From: Mariannaea sp. PMI_226 | Lineage: Eukaryota > Ascomycota > Sordariomycetes > Hypocreales > Nectriaceae | DNA: 64,000 nucleotides | Assembly: GCA_024336345.1 (NCBI GenBank) | Contig: JANFOG010000011.1 | Coordinates: forward strand, 310,001 to 374,000 | Direction: 5' to 3' | Shown: piece by piece, positions 23,033-33,925 of the stretch | How positions within the stretch are numbered: position 1 is the stretch's first letter | How the letters are laid out: every line of letters begins with the position of its first letter | Translations under genes and position numbers: made by a program | The notes under the pieces: model-generated | Databases searched by the model: none | What the model was told of the DNA's origin: nothing | Seen by the model: only the letters and a program-made list of their open reading frames with translations

Positions 23033-23411
23033 GTTGGGGACCCGGCGTGAGAGCGCGAGTCGCATGGTTCCGGTCAGCAAAGGGAATGTCTCACAGAAGA
23101 AAGTAAGACACCAGCAAAAGAGAAAAGAAAGAGAAAAAAAAAAAGGGACGCAAAAGGGTGAAACAAACTTGCGGTTTGCGTGCAGCTGAAACATTTTGGA
23201 CCTTCAAACTACCTGACTCGCGGGGGGGAAAGAAGGGGGGAAAGGAAGAGAGGCTCCTTTATTGTGCACCAAGACCAACTCGCTGGTTACCACCTATGTA
23301 TATGGATTACACTCGCTGTCACCAATCACCCTGACCACCACTGCCACCACTCATCACATCAACCTCGCCTTTCACGAAAAAATCACAAACAGTTTAAAAA
23401 GAAGGAGAGCA

Positions 23412-23956
23412 ATGCGACTCAAACATGGTTGCTCATTGAGCTTCAGCTCTCTGCTCTATGCTTTTACTCTCCTCATAGCTATCGCAGCTGCATTCGATAG
23501 CGGCCCAAGAAACAGGCCTATCAACGCCAATGCTTCACCTCTTGTGTCAAATGGTACTTGCCCAACTTCAAGCTTTTTTTTTTTTTTTCATATTCTCGGT
23601 ATTGACAACATCCAGGCATCGCATCTCAAGTCCCTCAGGATCGCCTAGCCTCATCACACATCCGTCATCATACTTTAGCTCCTCCTCGACGAGTCCGGAA
23701 GCCGTCATCTAGCAGCATTGATGCAGCCGCTGGCCCGCACAACGTCAAGGCTGTCACTCATGTTGGCATCAACTTCTTAACTGACTTGATCTCGCCGAGT
23801 AACCTCATCGGCTCATTGATCAGCAACAGCACTATCAAACTATTTACCCCTGAGGATGTCATCAGTGATGGTGGTGCCGCCTCACCTCGTCGCAAAATCG
23901 TCGGCATGAGCATCGCACTCACCCTCGTAATGGTATTCTTTATCGTCTGGATGTGA
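23412..23956 (+). CDS. Small protein with signal peptide and C-terminal membrane anchor, unknown function
   Basis: Exons 23412-23553 and 23616-23956, 160 residues. The phase-1 intron of 62 b starts GTACTT, contains a 15-base T run, and ends TTGACAACATCCAG. Splicing is needed: unspliced reading reaches a stop soon after the T run, while exon 2 stays open for 113 codons in the joined frame. Residues 1-27 look like a signal peptide ending in IAIAAAF. Possible N-glycosylation sites are N40 (NAS) and N118 (NST). Residues 66-80 are Arg/Pro/Ser-rich. Residues 143-159 are hydrophobic (MSIALTLVMVFFIVW) right at the C-terminus, after a PRRK stop-transfer-like segment. That fits a type I single-pass protein or a tail reminiscent of GPI-anchored precursors. 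No family recognised. The model rests on frame, splice sites and topology only. Confidence 0.68.
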
Positions 23957-25379
23957 ACTTGAGTAGAAGGAATTCAGGTTCTTCGACATCCTTCCTTCCT
24001 CTTGACGAATCCCTTTCTTTCTTCCTTTTCTTTTTCATCTTGGAAAAAAAAATGTTACTCGAGATACCCATCGTCGTGTGCAGTTTATTTGGGCTGGAAC
24101 CCCTTGCGACGGCCTGATTTACGTTTTTTCTTTTTTTCGGTTCTTGCATTCGCATTTTAGACTTTCGATATACTCCCACGCATTTGGAGATTCCCATCTC
24201 TCAATGATAATCTCTAACAAATAAGACATGGGTTGGAGTCTTTATTCTTCTCATTTTCGAGTGTCTCAATTATGGAAGATTGAGGCATGGATTATCTTAT
24301 CCATCGGCCAGATGGGTGAAGGAAAGCTTGGAGCGCTTGGAGAAATTGGATGATTCCGTCCCTGTGCGGACGAGCTAATGACTTATTGAGATATGAGGAT
24401 AATGGCAAACTGGTTATTGGATGGTTCGCATGAGAGGAGGAATGTGTAATGAATATCGTGATGGATACCAGCCGTCATGTGCTACATAGCAAGGCCCAGT
24501 ATGATTGGGCTATCATTATACAATAAAAGGTCTTGGACAACCCCCCAAAGTCCCAAGAGAACTTTTCAAATCATCTTACAATCACAACCTCGGCAATGGA
24601 AGCATCGCACAAAGACAAACACCATTATTGTCTAACATACAGATAATCTGGAGGCAAGCATTATGTTAGGCCTAGAGGAATAGCCTAGCATAATAACATT
24701 GTCTTCTATGACTTGACGCCTGCCTACGCCTCTTTTCTGCCATACGATGATTTGCAAACACATGATATTCCTCATATATCTGAAATGACTGTCCTTGGGA
24801 CCATCCCTGAGACGTGACGAAAGTCCTCTATAGCATAATATAGGATTCTCCAGAGGGATCAGCGTGCTTTGAAACTGTCCATTTAATCGGAACAGTATCA
24901 TAAGCTCCACCTCAGGACCTGGCGCCAAGTTGAAAACCGACTGCTCAGCCTGAAATGCAACTGACAAGTCATATAGCGGATGCTTACTCGTAGATACAAA
25001 ATGAGACATGAGGTTCTGTGCCGTAGGTGAGATAAAATATAAGATGGACGTATGGAGTGAGCAAAAGTTTCAAGAGAAGAGTTGTGGGAAGAGGATGTGT
25101 TTGACGAGTCATACAGTTCCCGCGTGGGTTAGTTAAATTTAGATCTTTTATGGTTCTCAAGTAGATACACATGTCTATATGCTTTTCCTTCTCCTTCTTG
25201 ATTTCTTTCTTTCCTTTATTATTCTATTGTTTTGTTCTGATTTGAAACAGTAAGCGATCGAGGAGCTGGAAGACGTATCTGAGCCAATTTGGTGCAGCTT
25301 TCAATCGTCCTTGCTTGTGAAGGTAGCTGAAACCAGCTCAACACTCGCGTCATATGTTGTTATGCCCTTATTGCCCCCA
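23957..25379. other. Intergenic region
   Basis: The region of 1.4 kb is the shared 3' flank of two convergent genes. A minus-strand open frame of 125 codons (24632-25009) is present but has no recognised domain. Nothing else was seen. Confidence 0.5.
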
Positions 25380-27031
25380 CTACCCTCTTCCTATGATCCC
25401 ATTGGGAGATTTGAACTTAAGCATAATAACGAGTCCGGCGGCGGCGAGAGCGAGCGAGCCAGCGTAGAACATTGCTGGACGGTAGGCCTCGAGGCCATTA
25501 TCTGCTCCGCCATACTTTTGCAGTAACAGACCTGCGATAGGTGCACCCTGTCAAAATCAACAGGTTAGTATCTTTCTAGACACGCGGTGGTTCTCAATAA
25601 ACAGGAGAAGGGGAAAAAAAGAAGGCAGAAGGCCAAGAAACAGCGGTACAACATACCAAGAGGTATCCCCCAACCCAACCTGTAACAATCATGCCCATAG
25701 CAACAGACACCCTCGCAGATCCAAACGTGTTTCCAACAATGGTGGGCATTGTGGAGAAGAAGCCGCCATTTGAAGCTCCATTGATGACTACGAATACTGC
25801 TAGCGGAGCGAGCGTCGTCGACGTTGGCCACAGGGCGAGAATACTCAGCGCGGTGAGGATCAGCGAGAAGAAGAGCGTATTGACGGGTCCCAGCTTGTCG
25901 CAAAGAAGTCCGCAAATGATACGGCCGACCGCAGAGGAGAAATTAAACCCAGCAAGCAAGCTAGCGCCTGTGCTAGATGACAATCCAATCGATCGACTGT
26001 ATAGAGGGATGAAGAAGGGCGGCACAAACAAGGGAAATGTGCCTATGGCGCCTACAAGAAAGACCAGCATAAATCGTGTGTCTTTGAAGAGGCCCCTGTC
26101 AAAACCTGTTAGCTTTGCGCGCCAGAACTATGCCAATGGGAGTAGGTCAACCCTTACCATTCGACCATGCCAGAGGTTCGGATAGGAGTTCGTTCTCTAA
26201 TAAACCAAGCCGCCGGAAGCCCTGTGACCAGTGTCGCAATACCCAGAATGCGGTAGGCCCAAGTTGCGCCAAAATGCTGAATCAGAGCCTCCAATCCATA
26301 ACTGGTCACTGCGCCGCCAAGGCCGCCTCCAGCGTAGACGATGCCGTTTGCGAGGCCTCGTCTTCGGCTGAAGTACTGGGCTGGAGTAACTGACACGGTC
26401 TAGACATTCTGTTAGCTCAAAGAATAGAATCGGTTCTTGCAGTTGAGAAAAATACCATGAAACATAAACTAGAAGAACATCTTGTCAGCGGGCTTTGGCT
26501 CCTTTGAGACGATGGGTAGCATTAGCAAACTCACCTCAATCCCACACCCAATAACACGCCGCTGGTAAAGAACATTCCGGTGACGTTTTTCACTGAGAAG
26601 CTACTCGTGATATCAGACAGTCCCAGAAAGGTAACACCAAGCAGAGCCGTGTTCCGTGAACCTATCCATCGGATGACACGACCGTTGATGATGGCGAGAG
26701 CGCTGATAAGCCCAGTAGATACTGATCCAACAAAGGCCAGGGTTGCCGGGGATCCAGTTCCTTCGCTCACAAGTGCGTTTTGAATAATTCCCCAGCTGTA
26801 GCTGGTGCCGACAAACCACCAAGTAACGGTGGCACAGCAGATCACAACAACCCAGCCATAGCCGCCTTCCGGAACCGTACTGTCGGCGAGTCTGGATGCC
26901 TCCAGAACAGGGTCGCTATCGCTGTGATACGGAGAAGTATCTTGACGCTGAGAGTCTCTTTGGATCACATGGCCGTTTTGTTGAAGATTAGTGAGCTGGA
27001 TGGAAGTGGTGGTTGACATAGTTGCCGCCAT
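25380..27031 (-). CDS. MFS transporter, monocarboxylate (SLC16-like) family
   Basis: Twelve-helix plasma-membrane transporter of the fungal monocarboxylate-transporter-like group. Five exons on the minus strand: 27031-26535, 26468-26456 (13 b), 26399-26158, 26095-25657 and 25547-25380; 452 residues. Exon junctions give continuous family sequence, for example GVGLSLCFMTVSVTPAQYF across the microexon, then RRRGLANG and GGGLGGA. The N-terminal cytosolic tail is followed by PEGGYGWVVV, a block conserved in this family. The second half includes LLAGFNFSSAVGR and WVGGYLLGAPIAG across the last junction. Every intron has GT-AG ends and CTAAC/CTGAC-like branch sites. The start is ATG 27031; ATG 27019 is an alternative. 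Substrate is unknown: fungal members include riboflavin and monocarboxylate carriers and many orphans. The short C-terminus (FKSPNGIIGRG) is usual. Confidence 0.88.
26456..26468 (-). other. 13-base microexon of the MFS transporter
   Basis: Minus-strand TTTATGTTTCATG lies between CTTCTAG and GTATTT. With AG from exon 1 it encodes S-L-C-F-M, family-typical residues of a transmembrane helix, and keeps frame into exon 3. Confidence 0.85.
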
Positions 27032-28468
27032 TATTACTCTTTCCACCCCAGCTTGGTGTTCTCCCTGGCTCTGTATATAGTCTTGAGGCGAAGTGATGAA
27101 ATAGTGGTATATCCGAATTCAGGTTCGTTGTCAGTGTCAGCGCGAGAGAAGCCAAAGCCTGGAAAACCTTGGGGGATCAATTCTTGAAATCCGGACTTAT
27201 CCGGCAATAAATACTGTTTCCAACTCCGAGTCGCCAGCAAACCTGTGTAAAAGATTTCCCCGGCTTTGCTACGAGAGTGCCGTTTTTATAAGGTTATGTT
27301 AGTGATGGTGGCCCACTTAGTTATACAACATACGCCCTTTAGAAGACTTGGGAGAAAATTCGAGAGCAACACACCTTTGCGCTTACATAGGGAAGTTCTC
27401 GGCTTAACGCCGACTACTTCAAAGTATGTATAAGGCTTAATTTTATCACAATCTATCTCTAATAATGCATCCCCATCTGAGCGAAAATGAACTTTGATAA
27501 AAAAAAACCAAGTATTTTGGGAGTTTCCCTTTGGAAAATAATCGACTAATGTTGAGCGAGACAGTTTGAGTTCCAGTTACTTTCTTTGCATTGGCATAAG
27601 ATCAATGATATGTATAAACGGTGCCCATATTGTTCGCCTGTGTCCTTTCCTTTGGTCTTCGTACAGCTACAACTATGAGAATTTAGGTTGACCTGCAAAT
27701 TGAAGCACTCCATCCCTTGAGTACAGATCAACTAAAGTATCAATGGTCAAGTTTACAAATGATGGGAAGAGGCCAGATGCCTGCCGGGTCTTGGAATAAA
27801 TAGATATTTCAAAATCCAAAGTAAGAAATAGATAAGTAACTATATAAAAGCAAAGACGCAGCCTTTAGTTTTTCACGTTACTCGACTACCTCATCATTTT
27901 ACTGAGAAAGGGAGGACCTCAGACCCAGGGCCCGCCTTAGTCATCCATTCTTTGGCTCGCGTTTAGCCGACTCATGTCAACTGCCAGAGACTGTTCACGT
28001 TGAGCCACGTGCGACCAAAGTCCGACGATAGATATGGTTCATCCAAGAGGAGGGGGGACTAAAAAAGACAGAAAACAGAAAAAATAGCATCAGATATAAG
28101 AAAAAAATTATAATAATCAGATTTTTCTGGTTAAACTTATATATGTAACTAATAATGTCATTTTCATACTTTTTTTTTTCGCCTGCCAATCTCAATATGT
28201 TGAGATGTATGACTTAAGTCGGATGTCGCATTTTTGCACCTAAGCAGAGTTTTTGGCCGATTTTGCCGCCAGTTGTGTATCTCCCCCATCTAAGCTTTGG
28301 GGCAAGAAATAAGGGCAGCCGGCAGCCTGAGTCAGCAAATTTTCTCCAGAACTTCATCCTGCTGCCGGGTTTGGACGACGACGCCGCCGCTGTCCACGCC
28401 GAATTGGCCCCTTCGCGAGACAAACCCTTTGTTGCACTATTGTCTTATGTTTTGACAAGCATTCCAAC
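27032..28468. other. Divergent intergenic region
   Basis: The region of 1.4 kb lies between the transporter and Tbf1-like genes. It is AT-rich around 27.3-28.2 kb with short A and T runs. No gene was recognised. Confidence 0.55.
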
Positions 28469-31400
28469 ATGGCTGAGCCTGCGCAGCCGGACCTGAGCAC
28501 GGCCACGTCGCCGACAGGTGTGTAATTGATGCCTCTCGACCATTCCTCCTCCTCCCCCGCCACCCTCAAACAGCTATCGCAACTCCTTCATCACATCCGT
28601 CCTCGGATTGCAGTTGCGCAACCATGCTGACGGACTGGATGCTAGGTATCAAGCAAGAACATGACCTCCTCGAGGGGCTTGACCTCGAACTGGCCCTCCA
28701 TGCCGCAACGAAAAGACCCTTCGATAGCACTAATGACGACGACGACCCCTCAAAGCGCGTAAAGACAGATGTCGATGTTGTTGGCCACGAGCACACTTTT
28801 GAGAACGATCAGGGCGCTGAGGAGTCACTTGAGGACGGCCTCGCCCTCCTTGTGCAGAACGCGCTCTCGAATGTAGGCGACCTGGTTAGCCAGTTCACCC
28901 AGAATGGCGACGACTCTCACGCCACCACCACGGAGCCTATGGACTTGGATCACACATCCATACTGGAGGACTCGCTCCCCCAGCCTTCGTTATCTTTTTT
29001 GTCTGACCCCCAGAAGTATTTGCGCACTGCCAGCCGCAATGCGCTGGGCAATCTAGTAGGTCTGCATCCTAGCGCAGCCATGGCCGTGCTTACCGTTGCA
29101 AACAGGCCATCTCTACTCTCCTCATATTTTCTCAACCGTTTGACGAATCGATAAAGCCAATGCGAGAAAGCGGCTCCCACCACTTCCAAGCTTTTAACCA
29201 ACTTCGATCTTCCTTTGAGCAAATCAAGCACATTTACTCGGCCAAGTCCATTCTGTCATCCGTGGAACTTGACCTCCAAGACGATGAGTCTCGTACGATC
29301 TTGGGCCTCGCAAATCTGGCCCAATTTGGCATCTGGTTACTGAATAATGACCTCAAGTCATATCAAGAGGCTCATGAAAATTTCCATGCCGTCTTTCCAG
29401 ATCAAATATCCAATCTTGCTTCAGAAGCCACCGATCTTCTCCTTGCGCTCAAAACCCAATTGGCTATCGAAGCCATCCTGGCTAAAAACCCCGATCAACA
29501 AGTTGCGACTCTACTGGATGCATCTCTCGTTGACGGGCTGGAGGAGAATTTGCGTAGCCTTCACGAAGGGTTTGAGCTGACACCTGCTGACCAAGAATTT
29601 GTCAACTCCGCACGGGCACGACGGGACGCTTTGCAAGGAGATGCCCTCTTGGAAGCTGGTAAGTTTCCAGTTTGCCGTCTGTTGTTTCCCTTATCTAACC
29701 TAGGTGCAGCTTCGCTTAAGCAGAAATATCCCGCCGATGACTTGCTACGAAGTTTCAGCATATATGCGAAGAGTCGTGTCGCCTCCGCTTCGGAACTCGG
29801 GACAAGATTAGGTCTCGTCATGCCGTCGATGGCTGACCCAACGCTTGATATCCTACCAGACGGTCTGCCAGACGGGGATCTTGACTTAGATGACCTCTCT
29901 TCGTTTTTCGAGAAGACCACATCCGGACTTGTTCAAAACGCCCTTGCTGGATTGACTGAGGACAACCCTGTGCACACACCTACACCTACACACACACCCA
30001 CGCCCACACCCGTAGTTGAGATTGTCGATCACTCGTCCGAAGCCTCAAAGACTCCTTCAAATCTGAAACCAGAACCTGCCCCGGCAGCTCAGACGAACGG
30101 AAAGGTGGACCTGTTGACCGATTATAAGGAACTTGAAGCCCTGGTCGCAGAAAGCACTTCCAACTATGTGAAAACAACTTTACATGGGCTTTCTCCAGTG
30201 CCTTACCAGCCAACTGTTCCCACGAGTACGGGTGAGTGTGGTTTTCAACCTTTTATGCGCCAAAATATACCTAATGCAGTTTTAGCTGAGAGCATGACAG
30301 CCCAGACATATTTGAGCCAGCTTCAGGCCCATTCGCAACACCCATACTACTCATATACGCAAACTGTCCCCGAGCATCAACCTCCTGCTACGGGCACTGG
30401 GGAAAATCTTCCTCCAAATCAGACCTTCTCGAGTGCCGAACTATACGACAGGGCACGCCAAGCAGCACTCTCAAAATCTACCGCTCACACTAGGAGGGAG
30501 GGCCTACATTCTACTCGCCGGCCGTGGACCCAAGAAGAAGAGAAGGCGCTTATGGCAGGTCTGGATATGGTTAAGGGCCCTCATTGGAGCCAGATCTTGA
30601 CGCTATTTGGACAACAAGGAACCATATCCGATATTCTCAAGGATAGAACCCAGGTCCAGTTGAAGGATAAGGCGCGAAACCTCAAGCTATTCTTCCTCAA
30701 GACAAACTCAGAGATGCCCTTTTATCTGCAGGCCGTTACTGGTGAGCTCAAGACGAGAGCCCCCACCCAAGCTGCCAGAAAGGAGGCAGAGGAGCGGGCA
30801 AGGATGAACTCAGAAGAGGAGCAGGCCAGGATACAAGGCATAATGACGTTGGCCGGAGGCTTGCAGAACCCCCCTCAGAGTAGGACTCCGGGAGGCCCGG
30901 CAATCGCCGTCGGAGCCGGTGTTGTGACACCTGCGCAGGCTGCAAGTGCTGCACAGGCTGCATCAACTCAGCAAACAGCTCATCACGGGGCCATGCATGC
31001 TCACACAGTCGCTGCCAATTCAGGGTATCCTCCATCCTCACTGCCGCAAGCCCGAGCGACCATGCTGGCTACGTCGCAGCAAGCACTGCAATCAGTAGGA
31101 CAGGTTCCTCGTCCGCAATCACATCTGTCTCCACCAACCTCTCGGCCTCAGTCACAACAACGACAACAACCACCGCAAACTCAACTGGCTCTACCAAGCC
31201 CAGTACAGGCTCAAGGCTCACCTCAAATCAGGTCCCAGACCTCCACACCTGTGGCACACAGTCACCACACTTCACCGCATATTTCACCGACACCACAACC
31301 GACGCCAACCGCGACTACACAGCATTTACAGCACCAACAGCCCCATTACTCTCCTCCTACCTCACAGGCCGCCTATCAAACAAGCCAAGTCTCAATGCAA

Positions 31401-31523
31401 GCCCCGACCGCTCAAATGGTGTCACAGCACCCTGTACCTTCGCCTATGGTTGACATACATGATAACGCCGCAGAAGTGGCATTGTTGCAAGGCCTTCAGG
31501 CCGCGGTTGCTGAAAGTATCTAA
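28469..31523 (+). CDS. TBF1: Tbf1-like telobox Myb DNA-binding protein
   Basis: Nuclear TTAGGG-binding factor of the Tbf1/TRF type. Proposed exons: 28469-28517, 28574-29055, 29106-29658, 29710-30231, 30286-31523; 947 residues. The 50-b second intron is required: the upstream frame stops at 29152-29154, while the downstream frame continues through [10 protein letters not shown]. The last two introns are multiples of three without stops, so unspliced reading also stays open. Residues about 45-330 form a helical TRFH-like dimerisation region. A basic bipartite stretch with KRVK lies near 75. Residues 614-667 form the Myb domain, from [15 protein letters not shown] to the telobox VQLKDKARN (659-667). 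The Gln/Pro/Thr-rich C-terminus (about 720-920) looks like an activation or condensate region. Tbf1 relatives bind telomeric repeats and, in several fungi, ribosomal-protein and snoRNA promoters. Exact acceptor choice for two introns is uncertain. Confidence 0.85.
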
Positions 31524-32369
31524 ATGGCACGGCCACACGTGGTGTCTTCTCTCTTACACAAAACCGTCTACTGCGGTGACTTAGCGTTTCTTTTTCACTC
31601 GCCTTACATTTGAATCTAGTCGGCACTATGGATTAGTGCTTTCGAATTCAGTTTCCAGCTCATTGCCAGCCAACTAAATACATATAGACTTTCAGATTCA
31701 ACGTTTGAGCTTTCAAGCTCAGACTAGGCCTGCATAAATTTACATCAGCCTCGAAGGCGGACAAAAGCATTTCATGGATATGATACCACGATTTTAGGAG
31801 TATGATTGGTTGGGACTCACGATTGATCACGTTTAGACAATCAAAAACTTTGCAGCTTTCAGAGAGAAAAAAAAAGAAATTTACTCATCAATCACCATGA
31901 AATGACCTCGATTTGTGTGACGCATCTTTCTTTGTTGAGACGCGTTCCGAAGCAATAGCCATTCGGATTGCAGACCGGTTCGGTTATTCATCAAAGAACC
32001 AACTGGATTCTCGTGAAACCCCCCCCCTTCTTTGCTTGATATTAGTTCGGGTAACAAGTCCGGACGAACAAAGATTCTCACATGCAACTCGCCATTTTAT
32101 CAGCAGCAAGCCGTGATGTGACGTCCCATCTGAAAGAGAATTGGCTCGGGGAAAAGACTTTGTGAAACCTCCCTTCTCAGCAAACGCTCTATTCCAGACT
32201 CACCGACGGTGTCGATACCTAATAGGGAGTAGCCTGGATGTATCGACAACTCAACAATGGGAAAAAGCCAAGAATTCATATACACCCAACTGGTTCTCAT
32301 AATCTCTAAAGGAGGTTTTTTTATTTGATTTTCTTTTTCTCAATCAAGTGAGGTTTACAGACCTCAACT
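31524..32369. other. Intergenic region
   Basis: The region of 846 bases has no supported gene. It is the 3' flank of the Tbf1-like gene and the promoter of the Cys/His-repeat gene. Poly-A occurs near 31866-31878. Confidence 0.55.
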
Positions 32370-33925
32370 ATGTGCTCTAACAGTCGTTCTCGTGGGTATA
32401 CCCAAAACTGTGTCTCGATTTGCGCAGCTCCTGGGACAGCTTGTCGAAACCTGCCATACATGCTTGCCCCTAAGATAATCTCACGCTTTTGCCACCACCA
32501 TGCATGCAAGCGGGTTGTAAGCGGGAGAGCCTGTCAAACTGCCAAGTACCCGGGGGAGGCCCTTTGTCGGGAACGTAAGTCGAGGTCTACAGCAACATGG
32601 CGTGAGGACACACAAAAACAATTAACGTGGACAGATATGAGATGCTCGGCCGTTGAAAACGGGATGAGCTGTACTATGGTTGTCAAGGATGCACATTCGG
32701 AAAGTTACCAGTTTTGTTCAGAATTCCGTAGGTACACCTAGCAAGATCTCTACCAGTTTCTCAAGATTGCAGCGACCTGTTAACTCTTCTAGACCTCTGT
32801 ACCTACCCCAATTGTGATAATCAGCGAATCCGTCAGAATGGAGAGGATCTTCAGTTCTGCAACGACCACCGTTGCGATCATGACGACTGCCGAAAGCCCA
32901 AGGAAGCAGGCCGCTACTGCAGGTTCCATACATGCGAGGACATTCACTGCACCTCCTTTGTTTGTGGCGACACAGACCGGTTCTGCGAGCGTCATCGCCG
33001 CTGCGCGAAGCCTTCGTGCTCCCGCTTCTGCCACGTTCGCGACAACGGTGTGTCGAGCCCGTATTGTGGCGCACATTACTGCGAGTATGCAGACTGCGAA
33101 AATGGCAGAGATGACGGGGCACATTGCGAAGAGCACACCTGCAGTGAACCCGGTTGCGTTCAGGGCGTGGAGGGCGCAAAGGGGTTGTATTGCAAGGAGC
33201 ATCAGTGCAAGACCAAGGGGTGCCCAATGAAGAGGATTGGGCGGCAGTATTGTCCTTACCACGAATGCGTGATGGATGGGTGTGAGGCGGAAGCTAGTGC
33301 GAACCGGCATTGTGACAGGCACCAACGACGTCCTGCGGATGGTCGAGATAGACATCAGCATGGAATAGGGTGTGCTGCATTCGAAACTTGTAAGTTCTTC
33401 CGTACCTCTACTTGAGGCAGCCCAGTGTGGCTTTGCTAATTGACGAGGTCAGGCTACGATGATTACCAGGACCGCAACGACAGAACAATGTGCGACCACT
33501 TCGTCGAGAGGAGGACACGATGCTATGAGAGCCATATATGCGAGTTCAGGGGTTGCCTCGAGGCCCAAATTCCAACCTTTGAATATTGTCGGAGCCACAA
33601 ATGTGTGATTTCAGAATGCCATCGAACCAGGAGAGCCACGACTGGTGGGAGCTGTGTCGATGTTCTGTACTGCGAGACTCATACATGCCACCAGACTGAA
33701 TGCTACAGGCGAGTGATGGAAGGCTCGAGAATGTGCTTTGAGCATGGGGGTTGTCATTCCGCCGGGGCAAGTATAGGCATTACAGATGCACATGAGCAAG
33801 ATGATGTTGGGTGCCAAGTTCATAGATGTAGGGCTGAATGTGGAGGGCATCAGAGACGCGGCCCATGGGGAGGCTATCGAGGGAGGCGAAATTCCTTTTC
33901 CGTGTGGGAGACGGGATGTACCTAG
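32370..33925 (+). CDS. Cys/His-rich repeat protein, unknown function
   Basis: Exons 32370-32574, 32635-32727, 32793-33389, 33453-33925; 455 residues. The whole protein is a chain of units with core C-x2-H-x-C, usually Y/F-C-x2-H-x-C-x4-C, spaced about 20 residues. Clear units: FCNDHRC (121-127), YCRFHTC (141-147), YCGAHYC (190-196), HCEEHTC (210-216), YCKEHQC (232-238), YCPYHEC (252-258), YCRSHKC (343-349), YCETHTC (371-377). Looser ones: FCHHHAC, CREHMRC, CSEFHLC, CERHRRC, CYESHIC, CFEHGGC, CQVHRC. Each unit could bind one zinc. No signal peptide or membrane segment. All three introns are phase 1; the first two split the His codon of a unit. The third spans a region of weak repeats (280-310). 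No known domain recalled; plausible roles are metal binding or protein/nucleic-acid contacts. An additional 5' exon is possible because TTTACAG precedes the ATG. Confidence 0.72.

Larger units (their letters stand above)
19251..23411. other. Long gene-free interval
   Basis: The interval of 4.2 kb is AT-richer after 19.3 kb, then G/A-rich near 20.6 kb. It holds a GGAGATT triple repeat (20298-20317), a pentamer-gradient repeat (21279-21369), a GACGACTGT repeat (21630-21663), GTACAGTAC/TACCTGA clusters (22441-22496), and poly-T (23012-23032). No splice-consistent gene was seen. The final 500 bases are the leader/promoter of the small membrane-protein gene. Confidence 0.5.

Noticed and set aside
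24632..25009. 125-codon minus-strand frame beginning MSHFVSTSK
   Set aside because: Most protein-like of the orphan frames, but no family recognised, no good promoter or splice context; kept only as a question for transcript data.
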